Shown here one piece after another: positions 1 to 8,759 of a stretch of 64,000 nt of DNA. Positions within the stretch are counted from its first letter, which is position 1. Each line of letters begins with the position of its first letter. The position numbers were made by a program, and so were the translations under genes. Source of the stretch: Bacillus oleivorans (lineage in GTDB: Bacteria > Bacillota > Bacilli > Bacillales > JC228); contig NZ_OAOP01000005.1 in the NCBI RefSeq assembly GCF_900207585.1, positions 248,001 to 312,000 of the forward strand, read 5' to 3'. Below the pieces are notes generated by a model, which worked only from the letters and a program-made list of their open reading frames with translations, did no database searches and was not told the DNA's origin.

Positions 1-713
1 TTTACATAGGGGATACGGCTAGATGTCCTTATGGACCAAGAACTAAGGATGAAGTTCGTGCCTTTACTTGGCAGATGACAAGATTTCTTTTAGAACAAAA
101 TGTAAAAATGCTAGTCATTGCCTGTAATACAGCTACAGCTGTGACCCTATCGGAAATCCGGTCAGCATTAAAAATTCCAGTTCTCGGTGTTATTCATCCA
201 GGCGCAAGGGCTGCGATTAAAACGACGCAAAACAATCAAATTGGTGTAATTGGGACAGAAGGAACAATTCGAAGTGAAGCCTATGTAAAAGCCCTCATGT
301 CTATTAATCGGCATGTACATGTAAAAGGTTTAGCTTGTCCAAAATTTGTTCCACTTGTTGAAAGTGGAGAATTTAAAGGACCATTTGCAGAAAAAATTGT
401 GGAAGAGTCTCTTTCCCGATTTAAAGGAAATGGAATTGATACTTTAATTCTGGGATGTACTCATTATCCGTTATTAGAAGAAACGATTTCCCGCTACTTA
501 GGGCCAGATGTACAGATTATAAGCTCAGGTGAGGAAACGGCAAGAGAAATGAGCACTATTTTATATTTTCAGGACTTATTAAATTCTTCTTCTGAGAGAC
601 CCACTCATCAATTTTATACGACTGGTTCTTCAGGCCTATTTTCACAAATTGCGTGTGACTGGCTAGATTTAAGTTCAATACAGGTAGAAAGTATATCTTT
701 AAGAAACTATTAA
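1..713 (+). CDS. racE: Glutamate racemase, 5' end outside the window
   Basis: Converts L-glutamate to D-glutamate for peptidoglycan in the cytoplasm. The reading frame is open from base 3 and begins in YIGDTARCPYGPR, a conserved segment near residue 33 of the family, so about 30 N-terminal residues, including the SGVGGL segment, lie before the window. Both catalytic cysteines are visible in VIACNTAT and ILGCTHYP, and GVIHPGA is also typical. The first ATG in the window (75) is internal and is not the start. In B. subtilis racE precedes gerM and rph, as here. A hairpin with a T-run overlaps the stop codon, so the unit ends here. The family assignment is firm; the choice of racE over the synonym murI rests on synteny. 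Confidence 0.96.
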   Translation, partial: YIGDTARCPYGPRTKDEVRAFTWQMTRFLLEQNVKMLVIACNTATAVTLSEIRSALKIPVLGVIHPGARAAIKTTQNNQIGVIGTEGTIRSEAYVKALMSINRHVHVKGLACPKFVPLVESGEFKGPFAEKIVEESLSRFKGNGIDTLILGCTHYPLLEETISRYLGPDVQIISSGEETAREMSTILYFQDLLNSSSERPTHQFYTTGSSGLFSQIACDWLDLSSIQVESISLRNY

Positions 714-749
714 CAGTTCCAACGTAACGGAGGAGCTGTTATTTTTTTT
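712..749 (+). terminator. Rho-independent terminator of racE
   Basis: A 9-bp stem, AACAGTTCC (712-720) with GGAGCTGTT (732-740) including one G-U pair, is followed by eight T residues at 742-749. The stem starts inside the stop codon. Confidence 0.85.
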
Positions 750-791
750 GCTAATTCCAATTGAATCTCCTAAGAAAAAAATCATCGCGCC

Positions 792-811
792 TGTACAAAT
801 TTCTTTGTACA
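792..811. promoter_or_regulatory. Perfect 8-bp inverted repeat upstream of gerM
   Basis: TGTACAAA (792-799) and TTTGTACA (804-811) form a perfect dyad with a 4-nt centre, about 65 bp before the gerM start. There is no T-run after it, so it does not look like a terminator. It could be an operator or a leader hairpin. A loose sigma-E-like -10 (TATACAT, 841-846 region) follows, but the promoter assignment is weak. Confidence 0.35.
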
Positions 812-877
812 AGATGGGTCTAAAAATTTTTTAGGCTCGTATACATGGTAGTACAAACTGTGTTAGGAGGTATTCAT

Positions 878-1936
878 ATGTCTAAGTTCGGAAAAAAATC
901 AGTGACCGCCCTTTTATTAACTTCGGCAGTAACACTTGCAGGCTGTGGTTGGCTGGGGGGAGAGGAGAAGGAAAATATAGATCCGCCCGCTGATGTAACC
1001 ATGGTTGAGGAGGGGGAAAATTTAGACGATTTAGAACAGGACCAAACGGCTGATGCATCGGATAATCCACAAGTTCTCTATTTAATAGATGAAAATGGAT
1101 TTGTCGTTCCGCAAACGTTAGCTCTTCCATTCCCAGATGACTTAGCTGTCGCAAAGCAAGCACTTCAATATTTAGTTCAAGATGGGCCGGTTTCACAGCT
1201 TCTGCCTGATGGTTTCAGAGCTGTTCTGCCTGCCGGTACTGAGGTCGATTTAGATATTAAAGAAGATGGAACAGCTGTGGTCGACTTCTCAGAAGAATTT
1301 ACAACTTATAATTCTGAAGATGAGACAAGAATCTTACAGGCTGTGACATGGACACTTACCGAATTTGATACAATCGATCGAGTTCAATTTCGGGTAAGTG
1401 GCCATGACCAAACCGTTATGCCTGTGAATGGAACCCCAATTGGTGAGACTGCTTCAAGAAGTGACGGTATTAACTATGATACTTCAGGTATTATGGACAT
1501 TACAAATACTCGTCCTGTAACAGTATATTTCATTCACCAAGATGATGACTCTAAGTACTATGTTCCTGTCACAAAACGAGTAAGCAATCAGGTCGATAAT
1601 GAGATTGAAGCCGTTGTTCATGCACTTGTAGAAGGGCCTTCCTTAACAAGCGGCTTATTGCCAGGACTTAACCCTAATGTAGCATTAATAGAAGACCCAA
1701 CAGTTGAGAATGGTCAAGTAACTCTGAATTTCAATGATGGGATTCTTGGCAGCTTTTCAAGTATGATTATTACAGAAGATACGCTTAATTCTCTTGTTTT
1801 ATCGATTACTGAACAGCCAGAGGTTGAGAGTGTGTCGATTCTTGTAAATGGTGAAACAGAAGCAGTTACTGAGGATGGGGAATCTTTAGCAGAGCCAGTA
1901 ACCCGTCCAGAAAATGTGAACACAGGTAGTTTTTAA
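878..1936 (+). CDS. gerM: Germination/sporulation lipoprotein GerM
   Basis: GerM is a sporulation lipoprotein needed for normal spore formation and germination, and it is part of the mother-cell/forespore channel apparatus in B. subtilis. I place the start at ATG 878, where AGGAGG (865-870) is 7 nt upstream, rather than at the in-frame ATG 845. The protein then starts with a basic n-region, a hydrophobic stretch and the lipobox LAGC, so Cys about 22 would be lipidated after signal peptidase II cleavage. An acidic linker (residues about 30-60) precedes two tandem GerMN (sporulation/spore germination) domains of about 120 residues each, with the repeated pattern of an ALQYLVQDGP or AVVHALVEGP helix and a V.V.F strand. 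At 352 residues it is close to the B. subtilis length. It is followed by its own terminator. Confidence 0.94.
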   Translation: MSKFGKKSVTALLLTSAVTLAGCGWLGGEEKENIDPPADVTMVEEGENLDDLEQDQTADASDNPQVLYLIDENGFVVPQTLALPFPDDLAVAKQALQYLVQDGPVSQLLPDGFRAVLPAGTEVDLDIKEDGTAVVDFSEEFTTYNSEDETRILQAVTWTLTEFDTIDRVQFRVSGHDQTVMPVNGTPIGETASRSDGINYDTSGIMDITNTRPVTVYFIHQDDDSKYYVPVTKRVSNQVDNEIEAVVHALVEGPSLTSGLLPGLNPNVALIEDPTVENGQVTLNFNDGILGSFSSMIITEDTLNSLVLSITEQPEVESVSILVNGETEAVTEDGESLAEPVTRPENVNTGSF

Positions 1937-1968
1937 AAAAGATTTTTTGATATACTATATAATGAGCT

Positions 1969-2003
1969 AAGAGGTGGACACATGGTACCACCTCTTCTTT
2001 TCT
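1969..2003 (+). terminator. Rho-independent terminator of gerM
   Basis: AAGAGGTGG (1969-1977) pairs perfectly with CCACCTCTT (1988-1996) and is followed by a T-rich tract. It separates gerM from rph. Confidence 0.8.
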
Positions 2004-2058
2004 TCAATCATAAGAATCTTATTGGTAGTAATGACCGGAAACAGAAAGGAGTATCAAT

Positions 2059-2805
2059 GTGCGTAACGATGGTCGGACCCCGTTAGATTTAAGACCCATA
2101 CATATTGAAACAAATTTTGTAAAACATCCAGAAGGATCTGTCCTTATCTCGATTGGCGACACGAAAGTGATTTGTACGGCCAGCCTTGAAGATCGAGTTC
2201 CTCCTTTTTTACGGGGAGAAGGCAAAGGATGGGTTACAGCCGAATATTCCATGCTGCCAAGAGCCACTGAACAACGTAATATCCGTGAATCTTCTAAAGG
2301 TAAAGTTTCCGGCAGAACAATGGAAATTCAACGTCTGATCGGAAGGGCATTACGAGCCGTTGTAGACCTTGAAGTAATGGGTGAAAAGACATTATGGATC
2401 GATTGTGATGTGATTCAGGCAGACGGCGGGACAAGAACAGCTTCTATAACAGGAGCATTTGTGGCAATGGTTTTAGCCTTTGACAAAGTCAATCAGCAGT
2501 CTAAATTTTCAAGCTTCCCTGTTAAAAACTATTTGGCGGCAACCAGTGTAGGGATCAATAAAGATAATGGAATCATTTTGGATTTAAATTATGAGGAAGA
2601 TTCTAGCGCATTAGTCGATTTAAATGTAGTGATGACTGGTAAGGGAGAATACGTTGAAATTCAAGGAACAGGCGAAGAAGCTACCTTTTCCCATGGCCAG
2701 CTCATTGAAATGCTAGATGTGGCTAAAAGCGGAATTCTGTCTATAATTGAAGCGCAAAAGAAGGCACTAGGCGATCTTTCAAATCGAATAAATTCGGGTG
2801 ATTAG
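2059..2805 (+). CDS. rph: Ribonuclease PH
   Basis: A phosphorolytic 3'-5' exoribonuclease that trims the 3' ends of tRNA precursors. The start is GTG 2059 ([14 protein letters not shown]), with AGGAG at 2048-2051 upstream; an overlapping ATG at 2057 is in another frame. Diagnostic segments include [46 protein letters not shown] and DLNYEEDS, which cover the phosphate- and RNA-binding residues of the family. Its length of 248 residues is normal. Only 3 bp separate it from rdgB, so the two genes are co-transcribed, as in B. subtilis (rph-ysnA-ysnB). Confidence 0.97.
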   Translation: MRNDGRTPLDLRPIHIETNFVKHPEGSVLISIGDTKVICTASLEDRVPPFLRGEGKGWVTAEYSMLPRATEQRNIRESSKGKVSGRTMEIQRLIGRALRAVVDLEVMGEKTLWIDCDVIQADGGTRTASITGAFVAMVLAFDKVNQQSKFSSFPVKNYLAATSVGINKDNGIILDLNYEEDSSALVDLNVVMTGKGEYVEIQGTGEEATFSHGQLIEMLDVAKSGILSIIEAQKKALGDLSNRINSGD

Positions 2806-2808
2806 AAT

Positions 2809-3423
2809 ATGAAAGAAAAAGTTGTTATTGCTACTCAAAATAAAGGAAAAGCTAAAGAGTTTGAGGATTTGTTCGCTCCTTTTCATTTTGAAGTAGTAAC
2901 CTTATTAGATCTTCCTGAGAAGTTAGATATTATCGAGGATGGGTCTACCTTTGAAGAAAATGCAATCAAAAAAGCCGAGACAATTTCTCAAAAATATAAT
3001 TGTTTTACGATTGGGGATGACTCAGGGCTTATCGTTGATTTTTTAAACGGCAGACCGGGAATCTATTCAGCCCGATATGCCGGTGAAGAAAAAAATGATG
3101 AAGCCAATATTCAAAAAGTGCTGCAGGAATTAGAAGGAGTTCCGTCTGAAGACCGAACAGCCAGATTTTATTGTGCTCTTGCTTTTAGCGGACCAGGCAT
3201 GAAAACAAAAACCGTCTATGGTACATGCGAAGGAATCATCCTGACTGAAAAAAGAGGCAGTAGCGGATTTGGATATGATCCAATATTTTATGTAGAGGAC
3301 TTTGGCAAAACGTTAGCAGAGCTTTCTAAGGATGAAAAAAACAGGATTAGCCATAGAGGAAATGCCATCAGAAAGCTATCTCATATCCTAGACGATTGGG
3401 TTTCGGGAAGTGGCCTTACATGA
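2809..3423 (+). CDS. rdgB: XTP/dITP pyrophosphatase (RdgB/HAM1 family)
   Basis: Removes non-canonical purine triphosphates (XTP, dITP) from the nucleotide pool by hydrolysis to the monophosphate. Family motifs are TQNKGKAKEF at the N-terminus, GDDSGL with metal-binding acids, RPGIYSARYAG, SSGFGYDPIFY and the C-terminal SHRGNA. Its length of 204 residues fits. Its stop codon overlaps the start of the next gene (ATGA), which indicates translational coupling in the rph-rdgB-ysnB operon. The B. subtilis name is ysnA. Confidence 0.95.
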   Translation: MKEKVVIATQNKGKAKEFEDLFAPFHFEVVTLLDLPEKLDIIEDGSTFEENAIKKAETISQKYNCFTIGDDSGLIVDFLNGRPGIYSARYAGEEKNDEANIQKVLQELEGVPSEDRTARFYCALAFSGPGMKTKTVYGTCEGIILTEKRGSSGFGYDPIFYVEDFGKTLAELSKDEKNRISHRGNAIRKLSHILDDWVSGSGLT

Positions 3424-3941
3424 AATATATCATTGTAAGTGATAGTCATGGGCTAACTAGGGAATTAGAACAGGTTGTTAGAGCCTTTCCTGATGTTGAT
3501 GGGTATATTCATTGCGGTGATTCAGAACTGAATACAGATCATCCTGCAATTCTTCCCTATACAGCGGTTAATGGGAATTGTGACTGGAACGGAAATTTTC
3601 CAGATGAACAAACCATTTATAAACAGACTCACCGTTTTTTTATCACTCATGGTCATCTATATAATGTGAAAACGACTTTATTGAACCTTCATTATAAGGC
3701 ATTAGAAAAGGGAGCCAGTATCGTATGTTTCGGTCATTCCCATCTTGTCGGCGCCGAAATGATTGATGGAATTCTTTATTTGAATCCAGGCAGTCTCCGT
3801 TTACCAAGAGGCCGAAAAGAGCGAACGTTTATGGTGCTGGAAATTGAAGATAAGCAAGCGGTTGTTTCTATATTAAATGTAGAGCAAATAAATGATCCGG
3901 TTGAAAAGATCAACTTTACTTTACAAGCTGTGAACAGATAA
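3420..3941 (+). CDS. ysnB: YfcE/MJ0936-type phosphodiesterase YsnB
   Basis: A small metallophosphoesterase. The start is ATG 3420, overlapping the rdgB stop; upstream in-frame codons lie inside rdgB and have no ribosome binding site. Metal-ligand blocks of the calcineurin-like fold appear in order: SDSHG (residues about 8-12), HCGDSE, NGNCDW, THGHLY and GHSH. The protein has 173 residues. The physiological substrate in Bacillus is not established. It is the last gene of the rph operon, with a weak hairpin downstream. Confidence 0.93.
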   Translation: MKYIIVSDSHGLTRELEQVVRAFPDVDGYIHCGDSELNTDHPAILPYTAVNGNCDWNGNFPDEQTIYKQTHRFFITHGHLYNVKTTLLNLHYKALEKGASIVCFGHSHLVGAEMIDGILYLNPGSLRLPRGRKERTFMVLEIEDKQAVVSILNVEQINDPVEKINFTLQAVNR

Positions 3942-3973
3942 AATAATAGCGATCATGTCTTCATAACTGAAAA

Positions 3974-4010
3974 GAAAAGAAGTAATTATTTTTTACTTCT
4001 TTTCTATACT
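3974..4010 (+). terminator. AT-rich hairpin after ysnB, possible terminator
   Basis: GAAAAGAAGTAA (3974-3985) and TTACTTCTTTTC (3993-4004) form a perfect 12-bp stem with a 7-nt loop. The T-run after it is poor, so it may be a weak terminator or an end-stabilising hairpin. Confidence 0.55.
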
Positions 4011-4037
4011 AATATAGAAAAAAATGATTTGAATGTG

Positions 4038-4066
4038 TTGACAATCAACGCGAATCTTATTATAAT
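4038..4066 (+). promoter_or_regulatory. Consensus sigma-A promoter of the tRNA-Arg gene
   Basis: TTGACA (4038-4043), a 17-bp spacer and TATAAT (4061-4066) match the housekeeping consensus at all 12 positions, as is common for stable RNA genes. The -10 lies about 41 bp before the first, truncated copy of the tRNA 5' end and about 184 bp before the intact tRNA. Confidence 0.88.
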
Positions 4067-4091
4067 TATTCTTGTCCGCTAAAAAACGGCA

Positions 4092-4266
4092 CTAATTTTT
4101 TATATTGTCCCAGTAGCTCAGCAAAGCGTAAACATCTTGAATAACTTCCTTTTAGCTTTGTTCCGACGCATCAGCTTCTAAGAATATGCTGGCAGAGGAA
4201 GGAACAGGATGGATACTAATACCGTAATTGATCTCTAATTTTTTATATTGTCCCAGTAGCTCAGCA
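4092..4266 (+). repeat. 32-bp direct repeat duplicating the 5' end of tRNA-Arg
   Basis: Positions 4092-4123 and 4235-4266 are identical over 32 bp. Each copy contains 15 bp of upstream DNA and the first 17 nt of the tRNA, so the first copy is a tRNA fragment that ends in the D-arm. The 111 bp between the copies (4124-4234) show no gene. They contain GTTCC...GGAAC pairing and a CTTCTAA-like stretch resembling the anticodon loop, so this may be a decayed tRNA copy, a tandem duplication or an integration scar. Confidence 0.8.
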
Positions 4267-4323
4267 GGATAGAGCAACAGCCTTCTAAGCTGTCGGTCGG
4301 GAGTTCGAATCTCTCCTGGGACG
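4250..4323 (+). tRNA. tRNA-Arg (anticodon UCU)
   Basis: A full cloverleaf can be drawn. The acceptor is GTCCCAG with CTGGGAC and discriminator G (4323). The D-arm begins AGCTCAG. The anticodon stem ACAGC/GCTGT (4277-4281, 4289-4293) carries the loop CTTCTAA with anticodon TCT at 4284-4286. The T-arm contains GTTCGAATC. The CCA end is not encoded. A strong terminator follows immediately. Confidence 0.96.
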
Positions 4324-4329
4324 CTGCCA

Positions 4330-4363
4330 AAAAGCCTATCGATTTAATCGGTAGGCTTTTTAT
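4330..4363 (+). terminator. Rho-independent terminator of the tRNA-Arg transcript
   Basis: AAAAGCCTATCGATT (4330-4344) pairs with AATCGGTAGGCTTTT (4346-4360) with one G-U pair; the actual loop is the central ATTTAAT. The T-run is at 4357-4361. Confidence 0.88.
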
Positions 4364-4505
4364 AATAGGAAAAAGTATAAAAAGTTTGACAGAAGCCTCA
4401 TAATTAAGTAGGACTTTCTTTATCTTTCTACATAGAAATTACTTGGATAGAAGAGCTTTCGTTTGTTACACTGGGTGTACACCTTTACGGAAATGAGAGA
4501 TTGTA

Positions 4506-5498
4506 ATGAGTAAAAAGGAAGATCGAAATAACAGTAATGTTATTCCCTTTCCCAATTTAAAAGAGCGTCTAATCCAATTGGGGGCGGAAGCTCTCCAAAA
4601 TGATGAGCCTGAGGAAGCAATTGATTATCTGGAGCAGGCGTTACGTTATGACGCTGAGGATGAAAGAATTCTCTGGGCCCTTATTGCATCTTATATGGAA
4701 ATAAAAGAATGGAATAAGGCGAAAGGATTATGCCAGGAAATGCTCCATAAAGGGATTGGCTCTTACTATATGGTCTTCGAGACGTACATAAAAACGCTAA
4801 TTGAGCTTCGTCAGTTTGAAGAAGCCAGTCGGCATATTGCGGTTTTGCTTGAAGAACAAGGAAATGAACTCAGTCCTAACGTCCAGGATCGGTTAGAGAA
4901 GCTTCTTTCTTTTATTGAAAAAAGGAAGAACCGGCCAGAACCTTCTCATGAATCTTTAGGCATAAAGATGGACGATGCCTATTGGTTTGAACATTTACAG
5001 CTGTTTCAACAGGATATTCGTCCGTTTATTAAAGAAATCGATATGATGTTAAATGAACCCGACCGTCATCCATTCATAAAATCTGTCATTCTTCATGCAC
5101 TAATTGAACAAAAATATGAAAACCCGATTTCAGTAACAAAGTTTGATAAGAGAAAAACGTTCGTTCCTAAGGATGAGGAAGGATTTAATGGCCAGTTATT
5201 CTATCAGAATTTAATTACCCTTTTAAAAGAGCAATTAGAACAGGAAAATCCATCGCTTCTGGCAAATTTAAAACAATTAATCGACCGTCATTTCTTTATT
5301 CTCTTTCCCTTTCAAATGGAACCAAGCGGAGAAGAAGAGGCATGGGCCTGCGCTTACCATTTAAAGGGTATGGAACTTTATGGATTTGAAGTGAATAAAG
5401 ACTTGATTTTGGCTACATATGAGACAAGTTTGGAAAGTGTTGAAACATCCATGAATCAAATACTCCTGCTAGAGTCGATTCCTTTTCCGGAACTCTAA
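4506..5498 (+). CDS. ysoA: TPR-repeat protein YsoA
   Basis: A cytoplasmic tetratricopeptide-repeat protein of unknown job. Residues about 18-105 contain TPR-like helical pairs (LGAEALQNDEPEEAIDYLEQ, LWALIASYMEIKEWNKAKGL, YIKTLIELRQFEEASRH). The rest is helical and acidic, with no catalytic motif that I can see. Placement between ysnB and tig matches B. subtilis ysoA, and 330 residues is about the same length. The ribosome binding site is weak (a GAGAG stretch just upstream of ATG 4506). The function can only be inferred as protein-protein contact. Confidence 0.88.
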   Translation: MSKKEDRNNSNVIPFPNLKERLIQLGAEALQNDEPEEAIDYLEQALRYDAEDERILWALIASYMEIKEWNKAKGLCQEMLHKGIGSYYMVFETYIKTLIELRQFEEASRHIAVLLEEQGNELSPNVQDRLEKLLSFIEKRKNRPEPSHESLGIKMDDAYWFEHLQLFQQDIRPFIKEIDMMLNEPDRHPFIKSVILHALIEQKYENPISVTKFDKRKTFVPKDEEGFNGQLFYQNLITLLKEQLEQENPSLLANLKQLIDRHFFILFPFQMEPSGEEEAWACAYHLKGMELYGFEVNKDLILATYETSLESVETSMNQILLLESIPFPEL

Positions 5499-5529
5499 TA
5501 AAGGAAAGCAGATGCCAATTTGAAAATGG

Positions 5530-5557
5530 TTGAAAGCTATGGAGCGTATGATATAAT
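5530..5557 (+). promoter_or_regulatory. Sigma-A promoter of tig, extended -10
   Basis: TTGAAA (5530-5535), a 16-bp spacer and TATAAT (5552-5557) preceded by TGA, which gives an extended -10. It lies 170 bp upstream of the tig start. Confidence 0.6.
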
Positions 5558-5728
5558 GTAATGGTTGCATTATGATGAGAATACAACTAAGTCCATAAAA
5601 TTTTTTGGATTTAGCGTGCTATAATCTATTTTTCTGATTACATCGTATTGAAAAATGATTGGCATGAAACACGTATTTTTAAAGAAAAAATTAAACCACA
5701 ATTATATATTTTTGTTGGAGGGAACTGT

Positions 5729-7015
5729 ATGTCTGCAAAATGGGAAAAGCTTGAAGGGAACACTGGTGTCCTAACAGTAGAAGTGGATGCTCAAACTGTA
5801 AACGCCGCATTAGATCAAGCATTTAAAAAAGTGGTAAAACAAATTAATGTACCTGGTTTCAGAAAAGGGAAAATGCCGCGTGCAATTTTTGAAAAACGTT
5901 TTGGTGTGGAATCCCTATACCAGGATGCATTAGATATTATTTTACCAGAAGCTTATTCAAAAGCTGTCGAAGAAATGAATATTGAGCCGGTTGACCGTCC
6001 TGAAATCGACATCGAGCAAATCGAAAAAGGCAGTCCGCTTGTTTTTAAAGCAACTGTAACGGTTAAGCCTGAAGTTAAACTTGGTGAATATAAAGGTCTT
6101 GAAGTTACGCAACTTGAACGTGAAGTAACAGATGAAGACGTTCAAAATGAATTGAAAAAAATTCAAGAGCAACATGCGGAGCTATCCGTTAGAGAAGAAG
6201 GCGCAGCTGAGACGGGCGATACAGTAATAATTGATTTTGAAGGATTCGTTGATGGTGAAGCCTTTGAAGGCGGAAAAGCTGAAAACTATTCTCTGGAACT
6301 TGGTTCTAACTCCTTTATTCCTGGTTTTGAAGAGCAATTAATTGGTGTAGAAGCTGGAGCAGAAAAAGATGTTGAGGTTACTTTCCCAGAAGAGTATCAC
6401 GCTTCTGAATTAGCAGGTAAACCAGCAGTATTTAAAGTAAAAGTTCATGAAATTAAAACAAAAGTTCTGCCAGAGCTAGATGATGAATTTGCGGTAGATG
6501 TAGACGAAGAAGTAGAAACATTAGACGCATTAAAAGAAAAAATCAAAAATCGTCTAAAAGAGCAAAAAGAACAAGATGCTGACCAACACCTTCGTGATAC
6601 AGTCGTTGAAAAAGCTGCTGATAATGCAGAAATTGATATTCCAGAAGCCATGATTACAACTGAAACAGACCGGATGATTCAAGAGTTTGGCCAACGCCTG
6701 CAAATGCAAGGACTTAACTTAGAATTATACTACCAATTCTCTGGTCAAGATGAGGCTGCTCTAAGAGAGCAAATGAAAGAAGAAGCAGAAAATCGTGTTC
6801 GTATTAATTTAGTTCTAGAAGCGATTGCAAATGCTGAAAATCTTGAGGCTTCAGAAGAAGACATAGAAAAAGAACTAGAATCTATGTCTTCCCAATTTAA
6901 CCTCGCAGTTGATCAAATTAAGACAGCTCTTGGTAATCTCGACGGTCTTAAAGCAGACATTAAAATTAAAAAGGCAATTGAGTTTCTTGTGGAAAACAGC
7001 AAATCTGTTGCATAA
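5729..7015 (+). CDS. tig: Trigger factor, ribosome-bound chaperone and prolyl isomerase
   Basis: Binds nascent chains at the ribosome exit and catalyses prolyl isomerisation. I choose ATG 5729, 7 nt after GGAGG (5717-5721), over the more upstream in-frame ATG 5648, which would add 27 non-family residues. The N-terminal ribosome-binding signature GFRKGKMPR is at residues 43-51. The FKBP-type domain spans about 150-250 ([31 protein letters not shown]). The helical C-terminal chaperone arms run to residue 428, close to the 424 of B. subtilis. It is a single gene with its own promoter and terminator. Confidence 0.97.
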   Translation: MSAKWEKLEGNTGVLTVEVDAQTVNAALDQAFKKVVKQINVPGFRKGKMPRAIFEKRFGVESLYQDALDIILPEAYSKAVEEMNIEPVDRPEIDIEQIEKGSPLVFKATVTVKPEVKLGEYKGLEVTQLEREVTDEDVQNELKKIQEQHAELSVREEGAAETGDTVIIDFEGFVDGEAFEGGKAENYSLELGSNSFIPGFEEQLIGVEAGAEKDVEVTFPEEYHASELAGKPAVFKVKVHEIKTKVLPELDDEFAVDVDEEVETLDALKEKIKNRLKEQKEQDADQHLRDTVVEKAADNAEIDIPEAMITTETDRMIQEFGQRLQMQGLNLELYYQFSGQDEAALREQMKEEAENRVRINLVLEAIANAENLEASEEDIEKELESMSSQFNLAVDQIKTALGNLDGLKADIKIKKAIEFLVENSKSVA

Positions 7016-7027
7016 TAATAAGTAATC

Positions 7028-7064
7028 AAACAAAGGCGCGATATTACATCGTGCCTTTGTTTCC
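7028..7064 (+). terminator. Terminator of tig
   Basis: AAACAAAGGCGCGAT (7028-7042) pairs with ATCGTGCCTTTGTTT (7048-7062) with one G-U pair and a 5-nt loop. The T residues are mostly inside the 3' arm. The remaining 300 bp before clpX hold no convincing gene. Confidence 0.75.
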
Positions 7065-7268
7065 ACATTAAGATGTTTTTTGGATTTTTTTACAGTTGCG
7101 AAAATGAACGTCTGGAAGTATTCTAGATAAAAGGATCCGAATCTTGGCAAGAAATGAAAAGAAATTCATACATAATCACGGTTGAAGCAATAGAGAAATG
7201 GAAACCATTAAGAATAAGCCTATTTTTTGCAGGAATGAATCTGATCATTTCCCGTACATACTTATTTG

Positions 7269-7277
7269 TGTTACAAT
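7269..7277 (+). promoter_or_regulatory. Candidate extended -10 of clpX
   Basis: TGTTACAAT fits an extended -10 (TGN plus TACAAT at 7272-7277), 88 bp before the clpX start. No good -35 is seen at the right distance. Confidence 0.35.
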
Positions 7278-7364
7278 GCAATACATATTCGAGGTTAAAG
7301 TCTGGTTTGAATTTTTATTATGTTTTCTTTTCTCCAGTTCGGATCAAATCAAAGGGGTGAAAAG

Positions 7365-8630
7365 ATGTTTAAGTTTAACGATGAGAAAGGACAAGTTAAA
7401 TGCTCATTTTGTGGTAAAACACAGGATCAAGTAAGGAAAATCGTTGCGGGTCCTGGTGTATATATATGTGATGAGTGTATAGAGCTTTGTACTGAGATCG
7501 TAGAAGAAGAGCTTGGAACAGAAGAAGAAGTTGAATTTAAAGATGTTCCAAAACCAAGAGAGATCCGGGAAATTTTGGACGATTATGTAATTGGTCAAGA
7601 ACAGGCAAAAAAATCTCTAGCTGTTGCGGTATACAACCATTACAAGCGAATTAATTCAAATAGTAAGATTGATGAAGTGGAATTGGCTAAAAGTAACATA
7701 TGTTTAATCGGACCTACGGGGAGCGGTAAAACATTACTAGCCCAAACTTTGGCCCGAATATTAAATGTTCCTTTTGCTATTGCCGATGCAACATCGCTAA
7801 CAGAGGCAGGCTATGTAGGGGAAGATGTAGAAAACATTCTCCTAAAACTGATTCAGTCAGCTGATTATGATGTTGAAAAAGCAGAAAAAGGAATTATTTA
7901 TATCGATGAAATTGATAAAATTGCCCGTAAATCTGAAAATCCTTCCATTACCCGTGATGTTTCAGGTGAAGGGGTTCAGCAAGCCTTATTAAAGATTTTG
8001 GAAGGTACAGTGGCAAGTGTTCCGCCTCAAGGCGGCAGAAAGCATCCGCATCAAGAGTTTATTCAAATAGATACATCCAACATCCTCTTTATTTGCGGGG
8101 GGGCATTTGATGGAATCGAACAAATCATTAAACGCCGCTTAGGTCAAAAAGTGATTGGTTTCGGTGCTGATACCAAACAAAATGAAGTAGAGCAAAAGCA
8201 TCTTTTATCTAAAGCATTACCTGAAGACTTGCTTCGTTTTGGATTAATCCCTGAATTTATTGGCCGTCTGCCAGTATTGGCAAGCCTTGAGCCACTAGAT
8301 GAAGGGGCTTTAATTGAAATTTTAACAAAGCCCAAAAATGCGTTAGTCAAGCAATATCAAAAAATGCTGGAGCTAGATGATGTTGAGCTTGAGTTCGAAG
8401 AAGATGCCCTTACAGAAATTGCCAAAAAAGCAATTGAACGAAAAACAGGTGCACGCGGACTTCGTTCCATCATTGAATCTATTATGCTTGATGTGATGTT
8501 TGATCTTCCTTCCCGTGATGATATCCAAAAATGTATCATTACTAAGGAAACTGTAACTGATCAGAAACCGCCAAAACTGCTTTTAGCAGATGGTACGGAA
8601 GTTCCGTTTGAAACAAAAAATACGGCTTGA
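7365..8630 (+). CDS. clpX: ATP-dependent Clp protease unfoldase subunit ClpX
   Basis: An AAA+ unfoldase that feeds substrates to ClpP. The start is ATG 7365 after GGGGTGA; the in-frame codons from 7320 have no support. The N-terminal zinc-binding domain has Cys13, Cys16, Cys35 and Cys38 (CSFCGK, CDEC). Walker A is GPTGSGKT at about 116-123 and Walker B is [11 protein letters not shown]. The [18 protein letters not shown] block, the IGF-type ClpP-contact loop (VIGFGAD) and the sensor region TGARGLRSI are all present. Its length of 421 residues is standard. It is followed by a terminator; the order tig-clpX-lonB is conserved. Confidence 0.98.
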   Translation: MFKFNDEKGQVKCSFCGKTQDQVRKIVAGPGVYICDECIELCTEIVEEELGTEEEVEFKDVPKPREIREILDDYVIGQEQAKKSLAVAVYNHYKRINSNSKIDEVELAKSNICLIGPTGSGKTLLAQTLARILNVPFAIADATSLTEAGYVGEDVENILLKLIQSADYDVEKAEKGIIYIDEIDKIARKSENPSITRDVSGEGVQQALLKILEGTVASVPPQGGRKHPHQEFIQIDTSNILFICGGAFDGIEQIIKRRLGQKVIGFGADTKQNEVEQKHLLSKALPEDLLRFGLIPEFIGRLPVLASLEPLDEGALIEILTKPKNALVKQYQKMLELDDVELEFEEDALTEIAKKAIERKTGARGLRSIIESIMLDVMFDLPSRDDIQKCIITKETVTDQKPPKLLLADGTEVPFETKNTA

Positions 8631-8641
8631 TTATGACGAAG

Positions 8642-8670
8642 AAGCTGACCCATGGGGGTCAGCTTTTTTT
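8642..8670 (+). terminator. Rho-independent terminator of clpX
   Basis: AAGCTGACCC (8642-8651) and GGGTCAGCTT (8656-8665) form a 10-bp stem followed by a run of T residues. Confidence 0.9.
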
Positions 8671-8675
8671 ATGAT

Positions 8676-8699
8676 ACAAGGGGACGGTTCTTGTGTTTC
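8676..8699 (+). repeat. REP-like GGGGACGGTTCTTGTG element
   Basis: ACAAG (8676-8680) and CTTGT (8690-8694) bracket GGGACGGTT. From memory, GGGGACGGTTCT-type strings are frequent palindromic intergenic repeats in Bacillaceae, so I read this as one such unit. It cannot be confirmed from one copy in this window. Confidence 0.4.
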
Positions 8700-8759
8700 A
8701 TTTTGCGATGTTTAATAAAGTACGGGTATTTCAAGATTTTTGAAAAGGATTGGGGAGAA

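Noticed and set aside
882-1196. 104-codon minus-strand frame opposite gerM.
   Set aside because: GerM has a signal peptide, lipobox and two GerMN domains in the plus frame; the antisense frame is a shadow.
7154-7434. Small plus-strand frames of 68 and 78 codons upstream of clpX.
   Set aside because: They overlap the clpX promoter and leader, have no proper ribosome binding site and no recognisable protein features.
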